Notes under the pieces: generated by a model
Seen by the model: only the letters and a program-made list of their open reading frames with translations
Told to the model about the DNA's origin: nothing
Database searches by the model: none
From: Longimicrobium sp.
GTDB taxonomy: Bacteria > Gemmatimonadota > Gemmatimonadetes > Longimicrobiales > Longimicrobiaceae
DNA length: 64,000 nucleotides
NCBI GenBank assembly: GCA_036377595.1
Contig: DASUYB010000105.1
Location: 124,001-188,000 of the forward strand
Direction of reading: 5' to 3'
Position numbers and translations under genes: made by a program
Shown: positions 1-8,183 of the stretch, one piece after another
How the letters are laid out: every line of letters starts with the position of its first letter
Numbering within the stretch: position 1 is the first letter of the stretch

Positions 1-438
1 ACTCAGGTCCGGTCCTGCAAGCGGAGCGGTGATCTGGGCGGGAGCCGCACGCTTCAGAAGCTCGAGATCGAGAGGCAGTACTGGCTGCGGCGCGGGATCG
101 AGTGGAAGCTAGTGACCGAGCGGGATCTCCCGGATCCGCTGATCAGGAATCTCCGATGGCTGCATCCCTTTGTTCAACCGTCCTCTGTGGGCATCGCGTC
201 CGAACACCTCGCCTACCTCATCAAGAACCTACATCGCCGGATCCAGGACCAGCGCGAGAAATCTCTCGCCTACATCTGCACCGAGTGCGACAGGAGCCTC
301 GGGACTGAGCCAGGTGGCCACCTCGCCCTCGCTCGCCACGCGGTGGCGAGCCGGCAGTGGCGTGTCGACCTACACGCCGAGATCGATCCCTCGCGGCCCC
401 TCCTCCTTCGGGACGATACCTCGACGGAGGCATCATGA
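1..438 (+). CDS. tnsA: TnsA-like transposon endonuclease, C-terminal part (cut by left edge)
   Basis: The frame is open from base 1 to a TGA at 436-438, giving about 145 residues. It carries the segment KLEIERQYWLRRGIEWKLV, which matches the C-terminal part of TnsA, where a conserved E..YW..RGI.W.IVTE pattern occurs. In Tn7, TnsA cuts the 5' ends of the transposon so that it leaves by cut-and-paste. The catalytic N-terminal domain, normally another 120-130 residues, lies left of the window and cannot be checked. The stop overlaps the tnsB start as ATGA, so the two genes are translationally coupled. TnsA in front of TnsB argues for a cut-and-paste Tn7 type rather than a replicative Tn5053 type. 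Confidence 0.85.
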   Translation, partial: TQVRSCKRSGDLGGSRTLQKLEIERQYWLRRGIEWKLVTERDLPDPLIRNLRWLHPFVQPSSVGIASEHLAYLIKNLHRRIQDQREKSLAYICTECDRSLGTEPGGHLALARHAVASRQWRVDLHAEIDPSRPLLLRDDTSTEAS

Positions 439-2615
439 TGACGCTGCTGGTCAACCAGATACTGATGTGCACAGAGTCCGAGCGGGATCCGGTGCGCGTC
501 CTCTGGCTTGAGCCGGCACATCTGGCGGCACGGCGGGTTGCGGTCATTCGGCTGGCCCGCGACGAGAGAATCCCGGAGTGGGAGGATCTGGAGGCACTCA
601 CAGCGGCGGTCGACAACGGGGTTTACGTCATCGCCTCCGTCGACACTTTCGCGCCCCGAGCCTCGCTCGAGGAAGACCTCACGGAGGTAGAGCGGCGCGT
701 GCGGGACGCCCGGTACGGGATCATCAGACCGCTCGTCGAGGACCCGGAGCAGAGCATCCTGTACGAGGACCTGCGTGGGCCGCTGATCAAGTCGGCCGCC
801 GAGCAGAGCCACACGAGCAGGAAGAACGTCTACCATCTGCTGGGGCTCTATTGGCGGGGAGGACAGACGCCTAATGCTCTCGTTCCCGCTTACGTCAACT
901 CCGGCAGGTCCGGTTCCCGGATCACCGCCGGCGCCGACACCACCACCAAACGCGGGCGGCCGAGAAAACCGGTTCCCGGCAAGGAGCACATCGTAGGAAT
1001 CAACGTCAATGAACGCACCCGGAAGCTGCTTCTGCTGGGCGCCAAGGAATTCCATGAGAAAGGCGGGATGCCGCCGAAGGAAGCGTACGACGCGACGATC
1101 AAGACCTACTTCGCCTGCGGCTACGAAGTTGCTGCCGATGGAACCCTCGAACCGATCATCCCAGCGGAGGACGACCGGCCGTCCTTCGGCCAGTTCTGTT
1201 ACCACTACGGCGCCGAGCGGGATAGCCGTCGCGCGCTCATCACGAGAAAGGGCCACAAGCGTTTCCTGCTGGAGAACCGGCCTGTCCTGGGCACCTCGTA
1301 CCACCTCGGACCGGCACCCGGCGCGCTGTACCAGATCGACTCGACCAGGGCCGACATCTCTCTCCGGAGCTCGCTCCGCGCTTCCAGGAAGATCGGGCGC
1401 CCCATCATCTACGTCGTGCGAGACCTGTTCAGCCGGATGATTGTGGGGTTTCACATCGCTCTCGAGGGTCCCAACTGGCTGGGGGTTCGTTCCGCGCTGC
1501 AGTCAGCGTTCATGGACAAGGTGGCCTTCTGCGCACGTTTTGGCAGGGTCATCGCGGCGGAGGACTGGCCCTGCTTGAATGTCCTTTGCGACGAAATCCT
1601 TGGTGATCGCGGACCAGCCGAGATCCTTAGCAAGAATGCCGATTTCCTGATCAACAGCTTTCGGGTTCGGGTGAGCAACGCTGCCCCGAGCCGGCCGGAC
1701 TGGAAAGCGGTGATCGAACGGGTCTTCCCGCTCTACCATCACGCGTATTCATGGGAGCCGGGCGCGGTTCATGGCCCTCGCGAACGGGGAGAGCCTGATC
1801 ACCGTCTCGACGCGGTGCACACCCTCTCCAGCTTTACGCGGCTCTTCCTCGAACTGACCCTCCAGTTCAACAACTGCACCTGGCTGGGCGCCTACGATCC
1901 CGACGCCGACGTGCTGCGCGACGAGGTTCCCTTGATTCCCCGGGAGCTGTGGAACTGGGGGATTCATAACCGGCAGGGGGCGCTCCGTCCCGTGAGCGAT
2001 CCGGAAGCCCTGCGTCGTGCCCTCATGCGCACAGTCGAGGCGAGAATCACGCGGGAGGGCATCTACGTCCCCGACTTGGGCCTTCATTACACGTCACCGA
2101 CGGCTGAGGCCGAAGATTGGTTCGTTCTGGAACGCGGCCGGAAGCGCATAAAGCTGGAGCTAGGTATGGAAGACCTGGACGTTTCCGAGGCATACCTTCG
2201 CCTCGACCGCGGCCGCACCGTGGAGCGTTGCGAGTTGCTGCCGCGCTATGCCCCATTCCGGGGTCGGAGCCGCGATGAGGTCCGTGACGAGCGCGCGTGG
2301 GAACGAGTGCTGGCGAGAGATGCCGAGCGTGAGCTCGCGCAGCAGCGAGTGGGACACCTTCACCGCCGGGATGTCATCCGGGAGGAGCAACTCGCGGAAG
2401 TCGCCGCCGATCTCGCGGAAACGGGGGATAAGCCCCGGATCGCGACGCGCGCTGAAATGGCGTTGGAGCGGAAGCATGCGCGCGCGGAGCAGGCCACCAC
2501 CGCAGGCTCGAGCACCGCGAAGCACCGGGTCCCGACCGAGGCGGCCGACGACGAATCGATCGTCCCTGCGGCAAGTGAGCTCGACCTTCTCCGTTCGGTA
2601 GGAGAGGACGAATGA
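435..2615 (+). CDS. tnsB: TnsB-like DDE transposase
   Basis: 726 residues, close to the usual 700 for TnsB. The protein binds the transposon ends and joins their 3' strands to target DNA. The rve/integrase core shows the three metal ligands: D302 in LYQIDSTRAD, D391 in ILGDRGPAE and E428 in KAVIERVF. The spacings of 89 and 37 residues are very close to those of Tn7 TnsB. The N-terminal third should hold the end-binding helix-turn-helix domains, and the charged C-terminal tail (after about residue 660) is where TnsB contacts TnsC. I chose the ATG at 435, which overlaps the tnsA stop; an upstream in-frame ATG at 357 would run deep into tnsA. About 53 bp of its 3' half (2166-2218) recurs at 6011-6063. 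Confidence 0.95.
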   Translation: MMTLLVNQILMCTESERDPVRVLWLEPAHLAARRVAVIRLARDERIPEWEDLEALTAAVDNGVYVIASVDTFAPRASLEEDLTEVERRVRDARYGIIRPLVEDPEQSILYEDLRGPLIKSAAEQSHTSRKNVYHLLGLYWRGGQTPNALVPAYVNSGRSGSRITAGADTTTKRGRPRKPVPGKEHIVGINVNERTRKLLLLGAKEFHEKGGMPPKEAYDATIKTYFACGYEVAADGTLEPIIPAEDDRPSFGQFCYHYGAERDSRRALITRKGHKRFLLENRPVLGTSYHLGPAPGALYQIDSTRADISLRSSLRASRKIGRPIIYVVRDLFSRMIVGFHIALEGPNWLGVRSALQSAFMDKVAFCARFGRVIAAEDWPCLNVLCDEILGDRGPAEILSKNADFLINSFRVRVSNAAPSRPDWKAVIERVFPLYHHAYSWEPGAVHGPRERGEPDHRLDAVHTLSSFTRLFLELTLQFNNCTWLGAYDPDADVLRDEVPLIPRELWNWGIHNRQGALRPVSDPEALRRALMRTVEARITREGIYVPDLGLHYTSPTAEAEDWFVLERGRKRIKLELGMEDLDVSEAYLRLDRGRTVERCELLPRYAPFRGRSRDEVRDERAWERVLARDAERELAQQRVGHLHRRDVIREEQLAEVAADLAETGDKPRIATRAEMALERKHARAEQATTAGSSTAKHRVPTEAADDESIVPAASELDLLRSVGEDE

Positions 2616-4102
2616 GCCATCACCCGCCGCTGCCCCTGGGCACATGGACCGAGGCCGTGTACCGGGACCAGGCGCTCGACGACTATCGCGGGAATCCGCT
2701 GATCGAGGCGCTCCCGCCGATTCGCGAGTCGAAGGAGATCGCGGCGAACCTCACCTACAGGCCCGCGTACGACGAGGGCATGCGGAACCTCTCTCCGGCC
2801 GAACGCGCGCACGCCACGGAGAAAGTGCTGTCCTTCATCCAGCCGCTCTCGATCCATGTCGATCTCGCGCACCGGATCTCGCGCCTGCTTCGGAACGGTC
2901 TCATGGCCCGGAACCCCATTCGCCCGGAGTACCGCCCCAACATGGAGCGCGGGCTCGAGGCGATGCGGGCCCGCCGCTCCATAGCCGGGCCCCGGGCGAC
3001 CGGGATGGTCGTCGCCGGCCTGAGCGGGGTGGGCAAGACCACGGGGATCGAGGGGGTGCTCGGAATGGATCCCCAGGTCATGCTTCACACGGCGTACGCG
3101 GGCCGGCCATTCATCCACACGCAGATCGTCCACCTGATCCTACAGTGCCCCGCGAACAGCTCGGTGCGGGCGCTCTGCATCAACTTCTTCCTCTCCGTCG
3201 ACAAGCTGCTCGGGACGGACTACGAGCACCGTTACGTACGGTACAAGGCGACGGCCGAGGTCCTGCTGTCGCACATGGCGAGGATCGCGGCAGTACACTC
3301 CATCGGCGTCCTGGTGATCGACGAGATCCAGAACCTCGCGAGCGCGCGCAGCGGCGGTGAGCAGGTGATGCTCAATTTCTTCTCCGAGCTGGTGAACACC
3401 ATCGGCGTGCCAGTCGTGCTGGTCGGCACGCCGAAGGCAGTCGACGTGCTCACCCGCCAGTTCAGGCACGCGCGACGGAGCACCGGCCAAGGCGACATGT
3501 TCTGGGACCGCATGAGCGTGGCGGCGCCGGAACACGAGGCGGAGTGGTCGTTCTTCTGCGAGCGGCTGTGGCGCTACCAGTTCACCAAACAAGCGACGCC
3601 CCTGACCACCGAGCTCCGGAAAGCGCTGTACGAGGAGAGCCAGGGAATCACGGATGTCGTGGTCAAGCTGTACATGCTCGCGCAGCTGCGCGCGATCCAG
3701 ACCGGGACCGACAAGATCACGGTCGGGCACATCCGCACGGTTGCCCACGACAGCCTGCGATGCATCAAGCCCGTGCTCGACGCGCTCCGGCGGAATGACC
3801 GCGCCTTCCTGGCCAAGGCCGACGACGTCCTGTCTCGCGGGCTGAAAGAGATCGTCCTCGGGGCGAGGCCGCTGCAAGCACCAATCCTGCCGGCGGCGAC
3901 CCAGCCAGCGGCGGTGCCCCTGGAGGGGCCTGTCATGCCACCCAAGGCGCCACCGAAACCCCGCTCCCGGCGCCGGCGAAACGTTCCCGCCGCGCCGCAG
4001 ACGCTGGAAGCGATCGTCGCTGCCGGCCGCGCGGCAGGCACGTCCCCGTATGATGCCCTGAAGGCGGCCGGAATCGTCGCGGACGACGCCCCGGCGGCCT
4101 GA
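2612..4102 (+). CDS. tnsC: TnsC-like AAA+ transposition regulator
   Basis: 496 residues. An ATPase of the TnsC/TniB family that links target-bound TnsD to the TnsAB transposase. The Walker A motif GLSGVGKTTG lies around residues 135-145 and Walker B VLVIDEIQNL has its acidic pair at D237-E238. A sensor-like VPVVLVGTPKA follows. The C-terminal 90 residues are proline- and basic-rich (PPKPRSRRRR), consistent with a flexible tail. The ATG overlaps the tnsB stop (ATGA). Length and order fit tnsC of Tn7-like elements (about 550 residues in Tn7) better than the shorter TniB (about 300). Confidence 0.93.
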   Translation: MSHHPPLPLGTWTEAVYRDQALDDYRGNPLIEALPPIRESKEIAANLTYRPAYDEGMRNLSPAERAHATEKVLSFIQPLSIHVDLAHRISRLLRNGLMARNPIRPEYRPNMERGLEAMRARRSIAGPRATGMVVAGLSGVGKTTGIEGVLGMDPQVMLHTAYAGRPFIHTQIVHLILQCPANSSVRALCINFFLSVDKLLGTDYEHRYVRYKATAEVLLSHMARIAAVHSIGVLVIDEIQNLASARSGGEQVMLNFFSELVNTIGVPVVLVGTPKAVDVLTRQFRHARRSTGQGDMFWDRMSVAAPEHEAEWSFFCERLWRYQFTKQATPLTTELRKALYEESQGITDVVVKLYMLAQLRAIQTGTDKITVGHIRTVAHDSLRCIKPVLDALRRNDRAFLAKADDVLSRGLKEIVLGARPLQAPILPAATQPAAVPLEGPVMPPKAPPKPRSRRRRNVPAAPQTLEAIVAAGRAAGTSPYDALKAAGIVADDAPAA

Positions 4103-6003
4103 TGCTCCTCTTCCCGACCCTCCAGCCCGAGGAGCTCCTGTACAGCGCCTGCGCGCGCTACGCCGAGCTGTTCCGGTATCCGGGTAGCCGCTGGGTGGCC
4201 CGGGACCTGTTCGGAACCCACCAGGCGACAGCGGTCCTGGATCTACCCTTGGGCCTAGACACCTTCGTGTCGCACTTGCCCCAGGACACCTACGACGCGG
4301 CGGACCTAGTTCGGCTGCACACCACCTTGCCGTACTACAGCCACTTCGTGGGCGCCGCGAAGCTCGCCGAGATCACCACCCGGATGCGGACCGGCGGCCG
4401 CGGCCCCGTTCCCCACACGCTCTTGGGCGTGGGAAGGGGACGGGTGAGCCCGCCCTCGCACCTGCTCTACTGCGCCTCTTGCGCCCGCGAGGACCTGGCC
4501 ACGGCCGGTGAGCCGTGCTGGCGGCGGGTCCACCAGCTTCCGGGGGTGTACGTCTGTCCCGACCATGGGGAGCCGCTGCTGTCGGGGCCGGTGCGGCGGA
4601 AGGACCTCGTCCGCGTCTTCGACTACGACAGCCTGCGCGCCACTCAGGAACGGCCCCCCAGACCCAACCGGTTGCCGGATACCGTACCCGAACGGCTGAG
4701 CTGGCTCGCGGATGCCACGCTGCGCCTGCTCCAGATGCCTCCATGCATGCTCACCCCCGAGGAGCTCCGCGAGCGCCACCGCGCCGGGCTACGGCGGATG
4801 GGCCTGCTGTCACCGCGGGGGACGCTGAGAACCCACGAGGCCGAGCAGCTGCTCGTTGCACACTGGGGCGATTCGCTGCTCGCGTCGCTGGGCTTGCACC
4901 CTGCCTCGGCCGAACGGCGGATCAGCAGCTGGGTGCGTGCGCGTGCGGGGGCAGCGTCGCGGGTGTCGGCGGGGCACCCGCTGCAGCACCTGCTGCTCAT
5001 AGGGATCTACGGGATCACACCTGAAGAATTCCTGGAGGGTAACCGCTGCACGTCGACGGTGAAGGCAGTGGGATCGGCCAGCGAGTGCGCGAATCCGGCG
5101 TGTCCGAACTACCTGCCGAGAATCCGGCGCTCTGCCGCGAGGCGGCTCTACCACCGCACTGGTGCTGCCTGGCACTGCCGGACGTGCGGAGCGCGGTACG
5201 AGGAGTTCAGCGGCCACTGCGGGGTGCGGTTCATCGAGACCGGCGACCTGTGGGACGCGGAACTGTGCCGACTCGTGGAACTCGGCACGTCCGTTCGCGA
5301 GTTGCAGGCGTGGTGCAGCATGCGGTACGAGTTGGTTCTGTGTCACTGCGCGCGTCTGGGCGTCTGGCGCGATGCGTGGGGGAATCCGGACGACTACAGG
5401 CTCGCCGTCCGCCAAGCGCTCGCGGTGACGATGCGGGAGCGCAGGCGAGCGGAGTGGCTGCGTCTGCGTTCGAACTTCCCCGACCCCGGCGTACACGCGC
5501 TGCGAGCGCAGGCACGGGCCCTCTGGTCTTGGCTGCGTGCGAACGACAATGCTTGGCTGCTCGCCAACTCGCCGGCGCACGCGAAACGTCCGCCAACCCT
5601 CGTGAGCTGGATCGACTGGTCGCAGCGTGACCGCGAGCTGCACCCGCGGGTGGAAGACGCGATAGAAGCACTCCTGGAGCAACACCCGCCAGCCCGGCTG
5701 ACGGTCGCATCGATTGGGCGCCAAGCCGGCGCACGCACGCTCGTCGTCAGGGAACGGGGGCGTCTGCCACTTACCGCGGCGACCGTGAAGGCCGCGGTCG
5801 AGTCGGTGGCCGCGTTCACGCGCCGGCGGATCGAGGTCGCCGCCGAGGACCACGTTCGGGCGGGGATGATCCCGAACTATTCGGATTTCTTAGAAGTTTG
5901 TGGGATAGAATGGCGAAACCGGACGACCTACGAGGGCGAGTTGTGGCAGGCACTGCAGCGGATTCATGATGCGTTGGCACCGGCTCGGCAGCACGTCGGA
6001 TAA
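4102..6003 (+). CDS. tnsD: TnsD/TniQ family target-site selector
   Basis: 633 residues, the long TnsD type rather than the 250-400-residue TniQ of CRISPR-guided elements. TnsD binds one chromosomal sequence and recruits TnsC there. The N-terminus has the TniQ opening PTLQPEELLYSACAR, followed by a zinc finger C124-x2-C127 ... C152-x2-H155 (VCPDHGEPLL). A second cysteine group, C329, C334, C359 and C362 (CANPACPNY ... CRTCGARY), may be a further zinc site. The C-terminal half is variable and should hold the site-specific DNA-binding domains. The start overlaps the tnsC stop by one base. The attachment site cannot be read from this side, because in Tn7 the target gene flanks the tnsA end. Confidence 0.9.
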   Translation: MLLFPTLQPEELLYSACARYAELFRYPGSRWVARDLFGTHQATAVLDLPLGLDTFVSHLPQDTYDAADLVRLHTTLPYYSHFVGAAKLAEITTRMRTGGRGPVPHTLLGVGRGRVSPPSHLLYCASCAREDLATAGEPCWRRVHQLPGVYVCPDHGEPLLSGPVRRKDLVRVFDYDSLRATQERPPRPNRLPDTVPERLSWLADATLRLLQMPPCMLTPEELRERHRAGLRRMGLLSPRGTLRTHEAEQLLVAHWGDSLLASLGLHPASAERRISSWVRARAGAASRVSAGHPLQHLLLIGIYGITPEEFLEGNRCTSTVKAVGSASECANPACPNYLPRIRRSAARRLYHRTGAAWHCRTCGARYEEFSGHCGVRFIETGDLWDAELCRLVELGTSVRELQAWCSMRYELVLCHCARLGVWRDAWGNPDDYRLAVRQALAVTMRERRRAEWLRLRSNFPDPGVHALRAQARALWSWLRANDNAWLLANSPAHAKRPPTLVSWIDWSQRDRELHPRVEDAIEALLEQHPPARLTVASIGRQAGARTLVVRERGRLPLTAATVKAAVESVAAFTRRRIEVAAEDHVRAGMIPNYSDFLEVCGIEWRNRTTYEGELWQALQRIHDALAPARQHVG

Positions 6004-6007
6004 TTGG

Positions 6008-6135
6008 GGCATGGAAGACCTGGATGTTCGGAGGCATACCTCCGCCTTGACCGCGGCGGCATCACGGGAGCTGCCATGGCCGGTAGCGCCGCTCAAGTTC
6101 GTGCCCGAATCCGTAAGGCGATCGAGAGGAAATCA
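6008..6135 (+). pseudogene. Composite scar: tnsB fragment joined to 5' fragment of the downstream regulator
   Basis: Bases 6011-6063 repeat tnsB bases 2166-2218 with only a few changes and one missing base (both begin ATGGAAGACCTGGA and share GAGGCATACCT and TTGACCGCGGC/TCGACCGCGGC stretches). Directly after it, 6076-6135 repeats the start of the regulator gene at 6495: AQVRARIRKAIERK against VQVRARIKKAIERK. Neither piece is a working gene. The rest of the gap to 6448 holds nothing I recognise. Confidence 0.7.
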
Positions 6136-6448
6136 GTCGGAGGCCCTTCGCCGCGATCGAGGACGCGAATCGTCCCCGAGCCAATCCTCGGCTTCTCGCC
6201 AGTTTCCTCGATTACCTCGTCGCGGGTTGCAGAATCGAATGGCGATAGCGCGGGAAGTTCGAATACGTCCTGCTAAATGCAACGCATCAGATTCGCCGCG
6301 CTCTACTCGCCCCCCCACGCCGTCGCAGGGCACCGGCGGGGGCGCCGACGGAATTCTGGTCTTGCAGTGCAACAACGTGGCGTACACCTCCGCGCCACTC
6401 CATATTTGAAGTGAAGCGATAGCACACACTCAAACCTGTTGCCTGGTA

Positions 6449-6481
6449 TTTGCAATGCATAAATTTCCGTGCATCTGCAAA
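6449..6481 (+). promoter_or_regulatory. Palindrome overlapping the ribosome-binding site of the 6495 regulator
   Basis: TTTGCA-ATGCA at 6449-6459 faces TGCA-TC-TGCAAA at 6470-6481 as an interrupted inverted repeat with about 10 bases between. The right arm runs into the AAAGGAG ribosome site at 6479-6485. It could be an operator at which the helix-turn-helix protein represses itself, or an RNA hairpin hiding the ribosome site. Confidence 0.5.
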
Positions 6482-6494
6482 GGAGTTGACTCCG

Positions 6495-7004
6495 ATGTCA
6501 AACGATCCCGTCCAGGTACGTGCACGAATCAAAAAGGCGATTGAGAGGAAGCACGGGCCCATCACGCCCGGGATCCTCCGCCAGGTTGCAGCTAAGGCCC
6601 GAATCGCTGAAACCACATTGAGCCGGCTTCTCCGCTACGAGGGGGTGAAGGCAACGAAATCACCCAGGCCGTCTACGATATCGGCCATCGCCTTCGCGCT
6701 CGACGTCAGCTCGAATTTCCTGGAGACCGGTGTCAAATCAGTACAGAAGGAGATTCCGTTCGACCTGCAAGCTCGTTACGCCGAGCCTCCGAGTGACGAC
6801 CCCGTAGACAGCCTGATGAACGTGGTCAGCGGGATTCGCGATCTCCCCAAGGAGACGAAGACGAGAGCCTGCAGAGACGCCGTCGACGCCATCCTCGCAG
6901 CCGTTGCACAGGCAGGAGTGATGATGCCGGCGGCGGCGTACCTCTCGATGATGCACCTCGATGCAATGCAGCGCAGGGAACCGACGAAGGCCCGAGCGCT
7001 GTAG
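6495..7004 (+). CDS. Helix-turn-helix regulator of the transposon cargo
   Basis: 169 residues. The first half has a lambda-repressor/Xre-like helix-turn-helix: ILRQVAAKARIAETTLSRLL followed by PRPSTISAIAFALDVSS. The second half is helical without a recognised domain. The ATG at 6495 is preceded by AAAGGAG at the right distance; longer upstream starts lack a ribosome site. It stands between tnsD and the restriction-modification operon on the same strand, so it probably controls the operon, the transposase genes or itself. A palindrome covers its ribosome site. A truncated second copy of its 5' end lies at 6076-6135. Confidence 0.7.
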   Translation: MSNDPVQVRARIKKAIERKHGPITPGILRQVAAKARIAETTLSRLLRYEGVKATKSPRPSTISAIAFALDVSSNFLETGVKSVQKEIPFDLQARYAEPPSDDPVDSLMNVVSGIRDLPKETKTRACRDAVDAILAAVAQAGVMMPAAAYLSMMHLDAMQRREPTKARAL

Positions 7005-7007
7005 CCG

Positions 7008-8183
7008 GTGTCTCCCCGAACATTAACCACGGATCTACTACATATGCCAGGCACATCGACCGCCCGTTCCAAGCGCACCGTCTCAGACTGGGCGGCCCCG
7101 CGCGGACGTGGTGCGAGCGCACGCGATATCGGCTCCAGCATCCGCTACCTCGGATCTAAGGCCCGAGTCGCCGGCGAGATCCTGCGGATCGTGGGCCCTC
7201 CGCCCAACCCGGGCTCATCCTTCGTGGACGCATTTGCCGGGACCGGCATCGTCGGCCGCGAGGCTGCAATGCAGGGCTGGTCCGTGCGCCTGAACGATCA
7301 CCTCCTGTGCTCCAGCATCATGGCCGCGGGTGTGCTCGTCTCATCTTCGGAAGCAGCGTTCGATCTCTTCGGCGGGTACGCCGCAGCCGTTCGGATCTTG
7401 AACTCCTCCACGCCGGAGCAAGGTTTCCTCTGGCGCGAATACAGCCCTGCTTCCGCAGCCTTCGCCCCGGTCACGCGCACCTACTTCACCGAAGAGAACG
7501 CCGCGTTCATCGACGGCGCGAGGAAGTTGATCGCCCGCTGGTCCGCTGCCGGGTTGCTCACCTCGGCCGAGGAGCGGCTGCTCATCGCTGATTTGCTTGC
7601 CGCAGCGAGCCGGGTGGCCAACACGGCGGGGACGTTCGGTTGCTTCCTCCGCGAGTGGATGCCAAACGCGCTTCAGCCTGCCAAGTTGGTGACCCGCGAT
7701 CTACTCTCCCACACGGGGAGAGTCGAGGTCCTCAACACGGATGTTCATAAGGTGCCGATGGGCCCTAGCGACGTGGCGTACTTCGATCCGCCGTACACCA
7801 AGCGTCAATACGCCGCGTACTACCACGTACTGGAAACCATCGCCCATGGCGACGAGCCGGTCGTTGACGGCGTGACAGGTCTCCGGCCATGGCGGGCGAA
7901 AGCCTCCGACTTCTGCTACCGTTCCCGCGCCCTGACGTCGATAAAGCGGCTGGTGGACGGGTGCTCAGCCCAGAGGATCCTTCTCTCCTACAGCTCCGAG
8001 GGACATGTCGACCTCGACAGCCTTCGCGTCGCGCTCGCGGGGCTCGGGGATCTGAAGGTGCATGCGCTCGGCGAGATCGGACGGTACGCACCCAACACCG
8101 AGGCGCGGCGCGCGGGGTCGACGGTGAGCGAGTACCTGCTCGAACTGAATAAACCGGAGGGGCGGTTGGAGCAGGCAGCGTGA
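7008..8183 (+). CDS. D12-class adenine-specific DNA methyltransferase
   Basis: 391 residues from a GTG at 7008; an ATG at 7044 is the alternative start. It transfers a methyl group from S-adenosylmethionine to N6 of adenine. The D12 (Dam-type) pattern is visible: IRYLGSKARV near residue 47, motif I FVDAFAGTG at 72-80 and motif IV DPPY at 260-263, followed by TKRQYAAYYHVLE. Its stop overlaps the GTG of the next methylase (GTGA). Placed ahead of an McrB/McrC-like pair, it most likely protects host sites from that nuclease, as the methylases do in LlaI- and BsuMI-type systems. Confidence 0.88.
   Translation: MSPRTLTTDLLHMPGTSTARSKRTVSDWAAPRGRGASARDIGSSIRYLGSKARVAGEILRIVGPPPNPGSSFVDAFAGTGIVGREAAMQGWSVRLNDHLLCSSIMAAGVLVSSSEAAFDLFGGYAAAVRILNSSTPEQGFLWREYSPASAAFAPVTRTYFTEENAAFIDGARKLIARWSAAGLLTSAEERLLIADLLAAASRVANTAGTFGCFLREWMPNALQPAKLVTRDLLSHTGRVEVLNTDVHKVPMGPSDVAYFDPPYTKRQYAAYYHVLETIAHGDEPVVDGVTGLRPWRAKASDFCYRSRALTSIKRLVDGCSAQRILLSYSSEGHVDLDSLRVALAGLGDLKVHALGEIGRYAPNTEARRAGSTVSEYLLELNKPEGRLEQAA

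Noticed and set aside
357-434. Extended N-terminus of tnsB from 357
   Set aside because: It lies wholly within the tnsA frame; the ATGA overlap at 435 is the standard coupling.
4102-6003. A CRISPR-guided (CAST) version of Tn7
   Set aside because: No cas gene or repeat array was seen, and the TnsD/TniQ protein is the long site-specific type.
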